Of a DNA stretch of 5,215 nt, positions 1-5,197 are shown piece after piece. The notes under the pieces were generated by a model. The model was given only the letters and a program-made list of their open reading frames with translations, was not told where the DNA came from and ran no database searches. This DNA comes from Alphaproteobacteria bacterium. GTDB lineage: Bacteria > Pseudomonadota > Alphaproteobacteria > G02398745 > G023898745. The stretch is from the NCBI GenBank assembly GCA_027366195.1, contig DAHXKW010000160.1, positions 1-5,215 of the forward strand. Direction: 5' to 3'. The first letter of the stretch is position 1, and every line of letters begins with the position of its first letter. Both the position numbers and the translations under genes were made by a program.

Positions 1-162
1 GGTTGAATTTAATGTGTTCTGTGGCTTTTTGGCGGTTGCATTGTAATGCTACATTCCCAGAATGCAAGGTTCGCTTCGCTCTTAAGACCTTGCATTCTGG
101 TTACTACGCTATTAATTTTTGCAACTAAGCCAGAAAAGCCACAGAACACATTAAATTCAACC
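1..162. repeat. Long palindromic repeat (MITE/REP-like element)
   Basis: Bases 1-29 are the exact reverse complement of 134-162, and the arms continue imperfectly inward: GGC near 31-33 pairs with GCC near 129-131 after a one-base slip, and GTTGCA at 35-40 pairs with TGCAAC at 120-125. A second perfect inverted repeat lies inside, at 57-70 and 87-100. The whole unit can fold into a two-tier hairpin and has no transposase. It sits in sequence that interrupts istB. The minus frame stays open through most of it (stop at 9-11), recalling the in-frame palindromic elements of Rickettsia, although no family assignment can be made here. The left arm starts exactly at the window edge, so the true outer boundary is unknown. 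It could be a MITE, a REP-type repeat or the end of a larger element. Confidence 0.8.
57..100. repeat. Inner perfect hairpin of the palindromic repeat
   Basis: The 14-base arm CCAGAATGCAAGGT (57-70) is exactly complementary to ACCTTGCATTCTGG (87-100), with a 16-base loop that contains TCGCT twice. It is nested inside the outer 29-base arms. No run of T follows on either strand, so it is more likely part of the repeat's folded structure than a transcription terminator. Confidence 0.75.
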
Positions 163-164
163 TC

Positions 165-187
165 AAAAAAAATCGCATTTCTGCGAT
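165..187 (-). terminator. Intrinsic terminator downstream of the istB fragment
   Basis: Read on the minus strand, ATCGCA, a GAAA tetraloop and TGCGAT form a six-base-pair stem, followed at once by a run of T (8 A on the plus strand at 165-172, the first pairing in the stem). It would stop transcripts coming from istA and the istB fragment before they reach the palindrome. The istB fragment's reading frame runs through it, which shows that this DNA did not evolve as part of istB. Confidence 0.6.
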
Positions 188-460
188 CAGGGAAAAAATT
201 GCCAAATTTCATATTTGACTTTTTAGACGGCGGCATTTTCCCATAACTAATATCCGCAATAGAGGCTTGTTGTTTGAGCTTAGCTTGTTTAAGCAAACGT
301 GTTAGTCTACGGTTATCCCGTGTCACCCACTCTTGCTCTACAAGCAAACCAAAACGTGTTTCAAAATCAAGATCAGATAGGGGGCGTGCCAATTGATCAC
401 AAAAAGCACTAGCCATACCTGTTAATTTCATATCATTTAATTTTTGCAAAGTTGGATGAG

Positions 461-2014
461 TTAACATGATAGTACTCCCTTTACTGATAATTCTTGGTAA
501 TATTCTGAACCGCGTATATTTTGATGTCTGGGTGGCGGGTGCGCTATTGATTCTAAAGGCTCATTCTCCAAATTATTTTTCAGCATATTTTTAGTTTCGG
601 GATACCGTGTCATACCAATTAATAAAGCTTGTTGACTCGCTTTCTCAAGGCGCTCATTGCCATATGATTTTGATAAACGTAAAATACCTAAGCAAGGCCG
701 CAATCCTTGCTGCGCAAAATCTTTTCCTTTTACAATACTATTGAGCAGTTGAACGGTGTTGGGACCAATCTTTTTTGCCCATTCCGCAATCGTTTCTAGT
801 GTCCACTTTGCCTTTTCTTGGTGAGACTTTGGCATGTGCGCTTCTAACGTCGTATAACCATATTTATGGTAACTTCTCACATGTACCACTATCCGCTCAT
901 TGTTTAATAGACACTCAATTGTTTTTGCTGTTGCACGCACCATCATGTGCTGCCCACAATAAATATATGGCACACTGTAATTGTGGTCGTCATAAGTAAA
1001 GTGATAATCAATATTGATCTTCACTTTCTTCCAATCAGCATATGCGTAGGGTATGGGCGGTAATGGTTGTAGCGCTAGTCTATCCAGCTCCTCAAATAAA
1101 GCACGTCTTGATGTTTTCTTCTTTTGAAAAGATCCTCTGTTCAACACTTCCAATCGTTCCCAAATCGCTTTATTAAGTTCACCTAAACTGTAAAACTGTT
1201 TATCACGAAGAGGCGCTAAAACTTGTCTTGTAACAAAACCTACAGCCGACTCTACTGTTGCTTTGTCTCTAGGAGACGCTGTCCTGGCAGGTAAAATGGC
1301 TACATTATAATATCGACAAAATTCTGCATAAACTGGATTAAGTTCTGGATCATATCTATCTGCTTTCTTAACGCCAGCACGTAAATTATCAGGGATAATT
1401 TCTGCTGGTACACCACCCCAATATTCAAACATGCGCTTTGTTGAGTTTGTCCAATCTTGTTCTTTTTGTGATCGACTGGCTTCAACATATGTATAACTCG
1501 ATGCACCTAAAGACCCTACAAAAACTTGGGCTTTTATAATTTCACCAGTAACAGGATCTACAAATGACATCATCGTTCCAGCGTAATCTACAAAACACTT
1601 CTCACCAGATTTGTATGTCTGTCTCATGACAGGACGTTCCAGTGCCTTTTGATAACGCCTGTAGTACAAACAAAATTGTGCATAGCTCATAAATTTTGGA
1701 TTGCTTTCAGCATGTTCCCTCCACACTAACTGACGTGTTACACCTTTCCGGGATAGTTCTTTGTGTACCTTATCCCAGTCAACTTGTGCCGCCTGTGTGG
1801 CTTTCCGCTCTTTCTTCGGATCACCAAACAATTTGTGGTTCAAATCCGCATCTGATAAATCCTCTGGTAAAGGCCAAACAGCAAGCCCTGCTTGCTTAAT
1901 TTTTGTCGCATAATACGAAATCGTTGAAATGCTAAGGTTCACACTACACGCAATTCGACGATAACCATGTCTTTGTCCAAACTTTTGTTTGATAATTTCT
2001 CTGACTTTACTCAT
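461..2014 (-). CDS. istA: IS21-family transposase IstA
   Basis: This DDE transposase cuts and joins IS21-type ends. Numbering from the Met at 2012-2014 (517 residues, normal family length), an N-terminal helix-turn-helix (about residues 1-40, KFGQRHGYRRIACSVNLSIS) precedes an RNase H-fold integrase core. The acidic triad is visible as D143 in CFVDYAG, D209 in IIPDNLRAG and E255 in KATVESAVGF. A C-terminal beta-barrel-like region follows (DYHFTYDDHNYSVPY). I prefer this start because GGAGAGG lies six bases upstream and the protein then begins MSKVREIIKQKF, as family members do. An in-frame ATG at 2027-2029 and a TTG at 2030-2032 are alternatives. No frameshift is seen, so IstA may still be made. 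With istB broken and the left IS end not visible, independent transposition is doubtful unless another copy supplies IstB. Confidence 0.93.
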   Translation of the reverse strand: MSKVREIIKQKFGQRHGYRRIACSVNLSISTISYYATKIKQAGLAVWPLPEDLSDADLNHKLFGDPKKERKATQAAQVDWDKVHKELSRKGVTRQLVWREHAESNPKFMSYAQFCLYYRRYQKALERPVMRQTYKSGEKCFVDYAGTMMSFVDPVTGEIIKAQVFVGSLGASSYTYVEASRSQKEQDWTNSTKRMFEYWGGVPAEIIPDNLRAGVKKADRYDPELNPVYAEFCRYYNVAILPARTASPRDKATVESAVGFVTRQVLAPLRDKQFYSLGELNKAIWERLEVLNRGSFQKKKTSRRALFEELDRLALQPLPPIPYAYADWKKVKINIDYHFTYDDHNYSVPYIYCGQHMMVRATAKTIECLLNNERIVVHVRSYHKYGYTTLEAHMPKSHQEKAKWTLETIAEWAKKIGPNTVQLLNSIVKGKDFAQQGLRPCLGILRLSKSYGNERLEKASQQALLIGMTRYPETKNMLKNNLENEPLESIAHPPPRHQNIRGSEYYQELSVKGVLSC

Positions 2015-2099
2015 TTTTATCCTCTCCATCAAAAACTCTTCCTTGGTTAAAACCTGGAATAATATTAACTTAAAATTTCATTTTTGGATCCAGAGAAAA

Positions 2100-2285
2100 C
2101 GTTCGAATGAAAACAATAATTGCCGTTCGAATATAATAATAATCAGCGTTCGAATCGCATAATAATTCGCGTTCGGATCTGATAATAATCAGCGTTCGCA
2201 TAAAGCAATAATTAGTGTTCGAGCAAAATAAGAATAACTGTTCGATTACATAATAATAGGTGTTCGAATTAGACAATAATAATCA
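2100..2285. repeat. Eight-copy terminal repeat array of the IS21 element
   Basis: GTTCG occurs at 2101, 2125, 2148, 2171, 2194, 2217, 2240 and 2262, a spacing of 24, 23, 23, 23, 23, 23 and 22 bases. Each copy is followed by a variable A/T-rich stretch and usually by an AATAAT-like block, so the unit is roughly GTTCGAA-N6-ATAATAATC. The array ends at the inferred IS tip. IS21-family ends carry short repeated transposase-binding sites, and I infer that these are the IstA sites. Eight in a row is more than the few copies I would expect. Confidence 0.8.
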
Positions 2286-2519
2286 ACTGACTCCATAACT
2301 TTTACCAGTATGAAAATAAGTTCGATATTCCCTGATATATTCAAGTGCCATCAAGAGTTGATCTTCTATGCTGAGTTTTGATGGACGGCCACCTTTTATG
2401 TACTTTATAGCATTTGCCGGCTGAAGAATCCCAACCATCTTTTCAAAAGTAGAGCGTTTTACCCCAGTTAAACGTCTGAATTTCTCATCATCTAATCCTG
2501 CAAGCTGTTCGTACCTCAT
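2286..2519 (-). pseudogene. IS5-family transposase, N-terminal fragment
   Basis: The translation starts MRYEQLAGLDDEKFRRLTGV, then has TFEKMVGIL, GGRPSKLSIEDQLLMALEYI and REYRTYFHTGKSYGVS. This is the N-terminal helix-turn-helix region of two-frame IS5-group transposases, in which LLM-LEY-REYRTYFHIG and SYGIS are well conserved. Only about 78 residues remain and the DDE catalytic domain is missing. The TGA that closes the frame is contributed by the first bases of the IS21 tip, so the gene was cut by that insertion. The start ATG (2517-2519) fits the usual family start, though no strong ribosome binding site precedes it. Confidence 0.85.
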
Positions 2520-2589
2520 ATACTACCAAGCTGTTTTTTAACTAATTTTATAACTTATTTGTTACCAATTGCTAGTTTCGAAAGAGGTC
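2286..2589 (-). mobile_element. IS5-family insertion sequence remnant (left end only)
   Basis: The remnant comprises the truncated transposase start and about 70 bases of leader. On the minus strand the outer end probably reads GACCTCTTTCGAAACTAGC, where coding similarity of the neighbouring plus-strand tail begins; I infer this as the terminal inverted repeat, since the partner end is not in the window. It was interrupted by the IS21 element at 2285/2286 and itself interrupts whatever gene ended at 2737. Confidence 0.65.
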
Positions 2590-2590
2590 T

Positions 2591-2737
2591 ATTGAAAAGA
2601 TTCAACAGCGCGTTGAGATGGCGCGCGAGCAACACTATGACCACAAAGTAGATCAGATCTTTAAAGCTTCATTAGAGAAAGATCAACAACGCCAAATTCA
2701 GTTTCAGAAGGAGAGTCAGAGAGAGATGGAACGTTGA
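2591..2737 (+). pseudogene. Headless 3' tail of an unknown coiled-coil-like gene
   Basis: An open frame of 48 codons ends at TGA 2735-2737. It begins directly at the edge of the IS5-like end, and the same frame has a stop at 2573-2575 inside the IS. The residues are very rich in Gln, Glu, Lys and Arg (IEKIQQRVEMAREQHYDHKV near the start, QKESQREMER at the end), predicting a charged helix or coiled coil. No start codon with a ribosome binding site is present, so I read it as the C-terminus of a longer protein decapitated by the IS5-like insertion. Such tails occur in conjugative relaxases and many cytoplasmic proteins; I do not recognise the family. It converges with the next gene across a gap of only two bases. 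Confidence 0.5.
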
Positions 2738-2739
2738 AT

Positions 2740-3399
2740 CTAAGAAAACTGGGTTATTACCTGGATTGTTGCTTCTGTCTCCTCAGGATTACTACTAGAG
2801 ATATAGCGAATAGGAAAAGTAGTTCCTATTGGTCGGTCAAGGATATCAAAGCGATACTTCCTTTGTTCAGTGGCTTCTGTGACAAGTTTTGTATTTCCAA
2901 CTTTTATAACTAGAGAAGCAACAGGAGTATCGTACTTTTCTGACCTTCTGGGTAGGTCGCGAACGAGAGGAAGGTCAGTTTCCATGGATTGGAATTGTTC
3001 GAGTGTTTCTAAATCAATATCTGATTTTTCTGCATTTATTGTTCTTAAATTTCTCAAGGTCCTGTTTTTTGCTAGTTCTCTTAAGAAAGAAACCGCATTT
3101 TTTCGTCCTGATACATCAATAGTTGCCAAATTTGGTAATGGAAGCTGTGCTAGTTTCATTAAAACAGTTAAGTCTTCGTCTTGGAAGTTAGTGTTATCAC
3201 CAGCTAATTTTAATTCGAAAATATCACATAACTTGTCAGTAAGAACCTTCTGACTAAGAAAATCCCTAATATTTTCCAAGGAACAGCTTAATTTATTATG
3301 AGCAGGAGATGGTTGAAATCCTGCAGCTGTTCTATTAAAACCATAACCATCAGCATTAAAAACGAAATTTGGCTCAGATATTTGTTGACCACCAAACAC
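2740..3399 (-). CDS. Leucine-rich-repeat-like protein with a probable start-site frameshift
   Basis: The uninterrupted frame gives 219 residues from a GTG at 3397-3399, but that codon has no ribosome binding site. The frame is open further upstream, and the best start is the ATG at 3425-3427 behind AGGAGG. That ATG is followed by T8 and is one base out of phase; with seven T the protein would begin MFFSLITNLVFGGQQISEPN. Residues 61-90, 91-117 and 118-140 form three irregular leucine-rich-repeat-like units beginning FELKLAG, LATIDVSG and LRTINAEK. Such repeats usually mediate protein binding. The C-terminal third (about 155-219) contains beta-strand-like stretches and is unrecognised. The gene lies directly behind the secreted protein gene, with its ribosome binding site touching that stop codon, so the two are probably cotranscribed and translationally coupled. 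Function unknown; an effector or a partner of the upstream protein are possibilities. Confidence 0.65.
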   Translation of the reverse strand: MFGGQQISEPNFVFNADGYGFNRTAAGFQPSPAHNKLSCSLENIRDFLSQKVLTDKLCDIFELKLAGDNTNFQDEDLTVLMKLAQLPLPNLATIDVSGRKNAVSFLRELAKNRTLRNLRTINAEKSDIDLETLEQFQSMETDLPLVRDLPRRSEKYDTPVASLVIKVGNTKLVTEATEQRKYRFDILDRPIGTTFPIRYISSSNPEETEATIQVITQFS

Positions 3400-3416
3400 T
3401 AGGTTAGTTATTAACG

Positions 3417-3439
3417 AAAAAAAACATGATACACCTCCT
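3417..3439 (-). promoter_or_regulatory. Strong ribosome binding site, ATG and T8 slippery tract
   Basis: On the minus strand, AGGAGG (3434-3439) lies six bases before ATG (3425-3427), which is followed by eight T (3417-3424). As written, translation from this ATG gives Met-Phe-Phe-Phe-Val-Asn-Asn and a TAA stop. Loss of one T or gain of two joins the ATG to the downstream 219-residue frame. The AGGAGG overlaps the TAG stop of the upstream gene (3438-3440). The homopolymer could switch the gene by strand slippage or be corrected by RNA polymerase slippage. Confidence 0.7.
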
Positions 3440-4880
3440 ATGCTCTTCTTGAGGGAATTTGTTGAAAAGAATAAGCATAAATTGACATTAACAACAGTCC
3501 AATGGACCCATCGTAAAAGCCAGATCTAACTAATCCCTCAACCTCTCCATCATACATGCTTTTTAATTTTTTTAATACATCTCCAATCGACTTGATTTCT
3601 TGTAAATTGCTTTCAACTTTAAATTTACTTAAAAATTGAATTGTATCTCGGATCTTTTGTAGTTCCCCTATATAGGCTGGAATTTTTGATGAAAAACCAC
3701 AAACTTGACCGAGATTTTGCAAATTAGAACATAAACCTTGCAATTCTTGCTCTGTACATTCTTTGTGCTTCATTCGCGTTAATAATGCTGCGGGTAAATT
3801 GCGATACAAAAAATGGTGAAAGAAAAGTGTTTCTGTTTCTCTGGACAAGAGCATACTCAATGTTCCACGGCAATAACGACAAATATCCAGGAAAGATATT
3901 AAAGAAATTTCAATTTCTGTTGCTGGATTCCCATCATGCCTACCTATAAAACGCACGTATTTTAACGATGGTGTAGAACTACTAACGAATTTTAACCAGG
4001 CTTGCTCACTATCATAAAAATTGCCAGTAAAATCATCTGTAAAACAGTCTGGGTTACCGCAAACTTCACCTAATCTAGTCCTGCAATTACCCTCTGTTGA
4101 TAAGCCGAGATTGCTTTTGACAAAGCTTTGATGTTCTTCCGGTACTAATATCCCTCCCTCTTTTGCAAGCTCATAAATATCACGTAATGATCCAGAACAA
4201 AAACGTTGTCCTGTTATTTCTATGTGTGGATATTTACAGCAGATTTTTCCTTTTTGTCCTTGTTCAGATCTGTTTATTAAACATTGTTTTATCGTATCCC
4301 AAGCTTGAGATTCAGCAGGCGATAATTTCAATTGTGTCATTCTGGTATTAGCACTAGCTTCGACGTCAAATGGCAAATCCATAGTTTCTCTTTGCGTTTC
4401 ACTGCCACTTATAAAAACACCACAGTATATTATGAAGGGACTGTAACCATTATCCCTATTTTTGAATCTGAATTGTACTACTAAAGGGTTGGGTCCGCTC
4501 CCACGTTGCTCATAGGAAAGTTTCAATTGTTCTAGGAGTATTGATTCAAATTCTGCCTTTTTATTAAATGTTCTTGGTGCTTCGGAACTGGCGGCAGCAG
4601 CTGCTGCAGCTGCCGTGTTTGGCTCAAGAGTTGTTCCCGTATGTTGTTTAGGTTGGTTTTCTACTTGAACATCTTCAAAAATGTGGTTAATACCAAATTC
4701 TTTTCCTCTCTCGGCAGGCATCTCTGCCCGAGTTTTATCATCGTCTGAAACGGAGGGTTTTTGTTGAGAAAAGGGAAGAATTTTAATTGATCGAAAACCA
4801 CATTGTAATTCAGTAGCGCTTAATATTGAAAATATGAATAAAATTGCCAAATTAATTTTTCTGTTCTCAAACCTCACCAC
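3438..4880 (-). CDS. Secreted cysteine-rich protein with a deaminase-like zinc motif
   Basis: This 480-residue protein has an N-terminal Sec signal peptide: basic residues to K8, hydrophobic LAILFIFSIL (11-20) and likely cleavage after SA near 22. A polar, low-complexity linker with eight alanines (90-97) follows, then a cysteine-rich body; 14 cysteines in total suggest disulfides outside the cytoplasm. Around residues 285-345, FYDSEQAWLKFV is followed by a strand-like EIEISLIS and by CRYC (C334, C337). The [H/C/D]xE plus CxxC order, spacing and surrounding pattern resemble the zinc site of toxin-type deaminases, with D290 as ligand and E291/E292 as the usual catalytic position (the motif reads D-S-E). 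The C-terminal part (370-445) looks helical, and a hydrophobic GSIGLLLMSIYAY (458-470) lies near the end. The start is uncertain: GTG GTG at 4875-4880 has no ribosome binding site and directly follows a possible -10 box. It is the first gene of a pair with the repeat protein downstream. Deaminase activity is inference; the protein could be an unrelated secreted effector. Confidence 0.8.
   Translation of the reverse strand: MVRFENRKINLAILFIFSILSATELQCGFRSIKILPFSQQKPSVSDDDKTRAEMPAERGKEFGINHIFEDVQVENQPKQHTGTTLEPNTAAAAAAAASSEAPRTFNKKAEFESILLEQLKLSYEQRGSGPNPLVVQFRFKNRDNGYSPFIIYCGVFISGSETQRETMDLPFDVEASANTRMTQLKLSPAESQAWDTIKQCLINRSEQGQKGKICCKYPHIEITGQRFCSGSLRDIYELAKEGGILVPEEHQSFVKSNLGLSTEGNCRTRLGEVCGNPDCFTDDFTGNFYDSEQAWLKFVSSSTPSLKYVRFIGRHDGNPATEIEISLISFLDICRYCRGTLSMLLSRETETLFFHHFLYRNLPAALLTRMKHKECTEQELQGLCSNLQNLGQVCGFSSKIPAYIGELQKIRDTIQFLSKFKVESNLQEIKSIGDVLKKLKSMYDGEVEGLVRSGFYDGSIGLLLMSIYAYSFQQIPSRRA
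4591..4614 (-). repeat. Poly-alanine codon run
   Basis: Eight consecutive Ala codons (mixed GCA, GCT, GCC and GCG) encode residues 90-97 of the secreted protein. The DNA contains the perfect 14-base palindrome GCAGCAGCTGCTGC at 4594-4607. The run lies in the flexible region between signal peptide and folded body and is much richer in G+C than its surroundings. It could change length by slippage without altering the frame. Confidence 0.8.
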
Positions 4881-4889
4881 AGTATAACA
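4881..4889 (-). promoter_or_regulatory. Possible extended -10 promoter of the secreted protein gene
   Basis: The minus strand reads TGTTATACT directly before the GTG start, which matches the extended -10 form TGnTATAAT at all but one position. A TTTACA 15 bases further upstream is a poor-spaced -35. If used, transcription would begin inside the annotated first codons, so either the message is nearly leaderless or the true start codon lies slightly downstream. Confidence 0.35.
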
Positions 4890-4980
4890 GAAATTTAAAA
4901 GTGTAAAATTATTGTTTTATAATTTGTGTTCTAAGCGAAGATTAATGAGATGGAAAATTAATTTTTAATTTGAAGATTTT

Positions 4981-5076
4981 CTATATCGTACCCCACAGGA
5001 CTTTGGTAATCGGATAACCTTGTGGTAGTTGGACAAGTGAAACCAGCTCTGGAAGGTCGGTTAGATCAGATGCAGC
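4981..5076 (-). pseudogene. Possible remnant of purE (AIR carboxylase / N5-CAIR mutase) C-terminal region
   Basis: Between two stops (TAG at 5077-5079 and TAG at 4981-4983) the minus strand encodes 31 residues including LTDLPELVSLVQLPQGYP. The conserved PurE segment, recalled as L-x-G-L-D-S-L-L-S-I-V-Q-M-P-x-G-x-P followed by V-A-T-x-A-I-G, lines up without gaps: L, L, L, S, VQ, P, G, P and a later G fall in register. No start codon and no other part of the enzyme is present. If real, it is a fossil of a purine biosynthesis gene. The match is short and from memory, and the opposite strand is also open over 26 codons, so chance remains possible. Confidence 0.3.
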
Positions 5077-5094
5077 CTAATTTCCCATAAAAAT

Positions 5095-5108
5095 TATACC
5101 TAGGTATA
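5095..5108. promoter_or_regulatory. Operator-like palindrome 1, TATACCTAGGTATA
   Basis: A perfect 14-base palindrome lies 103 bases upstream of the ATG at 5198. Its half-site TATACCTA recurs in the second dyad at 5156-5177, where the halves face the other way. The shared half-site suggests that both bind the same dimeric regulator. Confidence 0.55.
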
Positions 5109-5110
5109 TC

Positions 5111-5152
5111 AAAAGCGAAGATTGGCAAATGTTTTCGCTTGATTTTCGCCAA
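5111..5152. promoter_or_regulatory. Short repeats around the -35 region
   Basis: AGCGAA (5114-5119) is inverted as TTCGCT (5134-5139), and TTGGC (5122-5126) is inverted as GCCAA (5148-5152). TTTTCGC occurs twice, at 5132-5138 and 5143-5149, 11 bases (about one helical turn) apart and flanking the -35 hexamer. These may be additional binding sites; the evidence is only the repeats themselves. Confidence 0.3.
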
Positions 5153-5167
5153 ATTCATAGGTATAGT
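5139..5167 (+). promoter_or_regulatory. Sigma70-type promoter of the right-edge gene
   Basis: TTGATT (5139-5144), a 17-base spacer and TATAGT (5162-5167) are close to the TTGACA/TATAAT consensus with ideal spacing. Transcription should start near 5174, giving a leader of about 24 bases that carries GAGG (5183-5186) before the ATG at 5198. The -10 box lies inside dyad 2. Confidence 0.65.
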
Positions 5168-5177
5168 TATACCTATG
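5156..5177. promoter_or_regulatory. Operator-like dyad 2 over the -10 box
   Basis: CATAGGTATA (5156-5165) and TATACCTATG (5168-5177) are perfect inverted ten-base arms around a central GT. The dyad covers the -10 hexamer and the predicted start point, so a bound protein would block RNA polymerase. Autorepression by the product of the gene at 5198 is the simplest reading. Confidence 0.65.
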
Positions 5178-5197
5178 ATCGTGAGGTTGAGATCATC

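Larger units (their letters stand above)
9..467 (-). pseudogene. istB: IS21-family helper ATPase IstB, 5' fragment fused to foreign sequence
   Basis: IstB is the AAA+ ATPase that assists the IstA transposase in target choice and strand transfer; full-length family members are about 250 residues. Residues 1 to about 75 here match the conserved N-terminal region: LQKLNDMKLTGMA, then DFETRFGLLVEQEW, then RRLTRLLKQAKL and ending near ADISY. After codon 75-76 (about position 240) the homology stops. The next ~77 codons read through a terminator hairpin and a palindromic repeat to a stop at 9-11. The Walker A and B motifs that follow this region in IstB are absent, so the product should be inactive. 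The start is firm: AAAGGGAG lies just upstream and the ATG (465-467) overlaps the end of istA by seven bases, the usual coupled istAB layout. Confidence 0.85.
240..2285 (-). mobile_element. IS21-family insertion sequence, istB end truncated
   Basis: The element consists of the end-repeat array (2100-2285), istA, and the start of istB in their normal order, all on the minus strand. The istA-side tip is placed at 2285: on the minus strand the element begins TGATTATTATTG, giving the TG terminal dinucleotide typical of this family. The sequence immediately outside is the interior of an IS5-type transposase gene. The other side breaks off within istB near position 240, so the second terminal repeat and the target duplication cannot be seen. 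The left limit is approximate. Confidence 0.8.
4887..5197. other. Intergenic region between divergent genes
   Basis: About 310 bases separate the secreted protein gene (minus) from the gene starting at 5198 (plus). The first ~90 bases (4890-4980) are very A/T-rich and hold nothing I can name. The middle (4981-5090) contains the PurE-like stretch. The last ~100 bases hold two dyads and a promoter. No tRNA or other RNA gene is apparent. Confidence 0.6.

Noticed and set aside
46..246. Plus-strand open frame through the palindrome and terminator
   Set aside because: It is the mirror of the palindromic repeat and the istB chimera, with no ribosome binding site and no protein-like pattern.
1300..1506. 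Minus-strand 68-codon frame inside istA
   Set aside because: It is an out-of-frame shadow of the well-conserved IstA catalytic core.
2070..2276. Minus-strand 68-codon frame across the GTTCG array
   Set aside because: Its repeating Tyr/Ile/Arg pattern simply reflects the 23-base repeats; the array is better explained as transposase-binding sites.
2100..2285. CRISPR array
   Set aside because: The repeated core is only about five to seven exact bases with a 23-base period, there are no separate spacers, and it ends at an IS21 tip.
2870..3253. 127-codon plus-strand frame opposite the repeat protein gene
   Set aside because: It lies fully antisense to the leucine-rich-repeat-like frame, is rich in Ser/Phe as antisense shadows are, and lacks a convincing start signal.
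4790..4880. Lipoprotein signal in the secreted protein (cysteine at residue 27)
   Set aside because: The residues before the cysteine read TELQ, which does not fit a lipobox; an ordinary signal peptide cut near residue 22 is more likely.
5010..5090. Plus-strand 26-codon frame ending in TAA opposite the PurE-like stretch
   Set aside because: It has no start codon, is closed by a stop just upstream, and shows no family pattern; the minus-strand reading has a better motif match.
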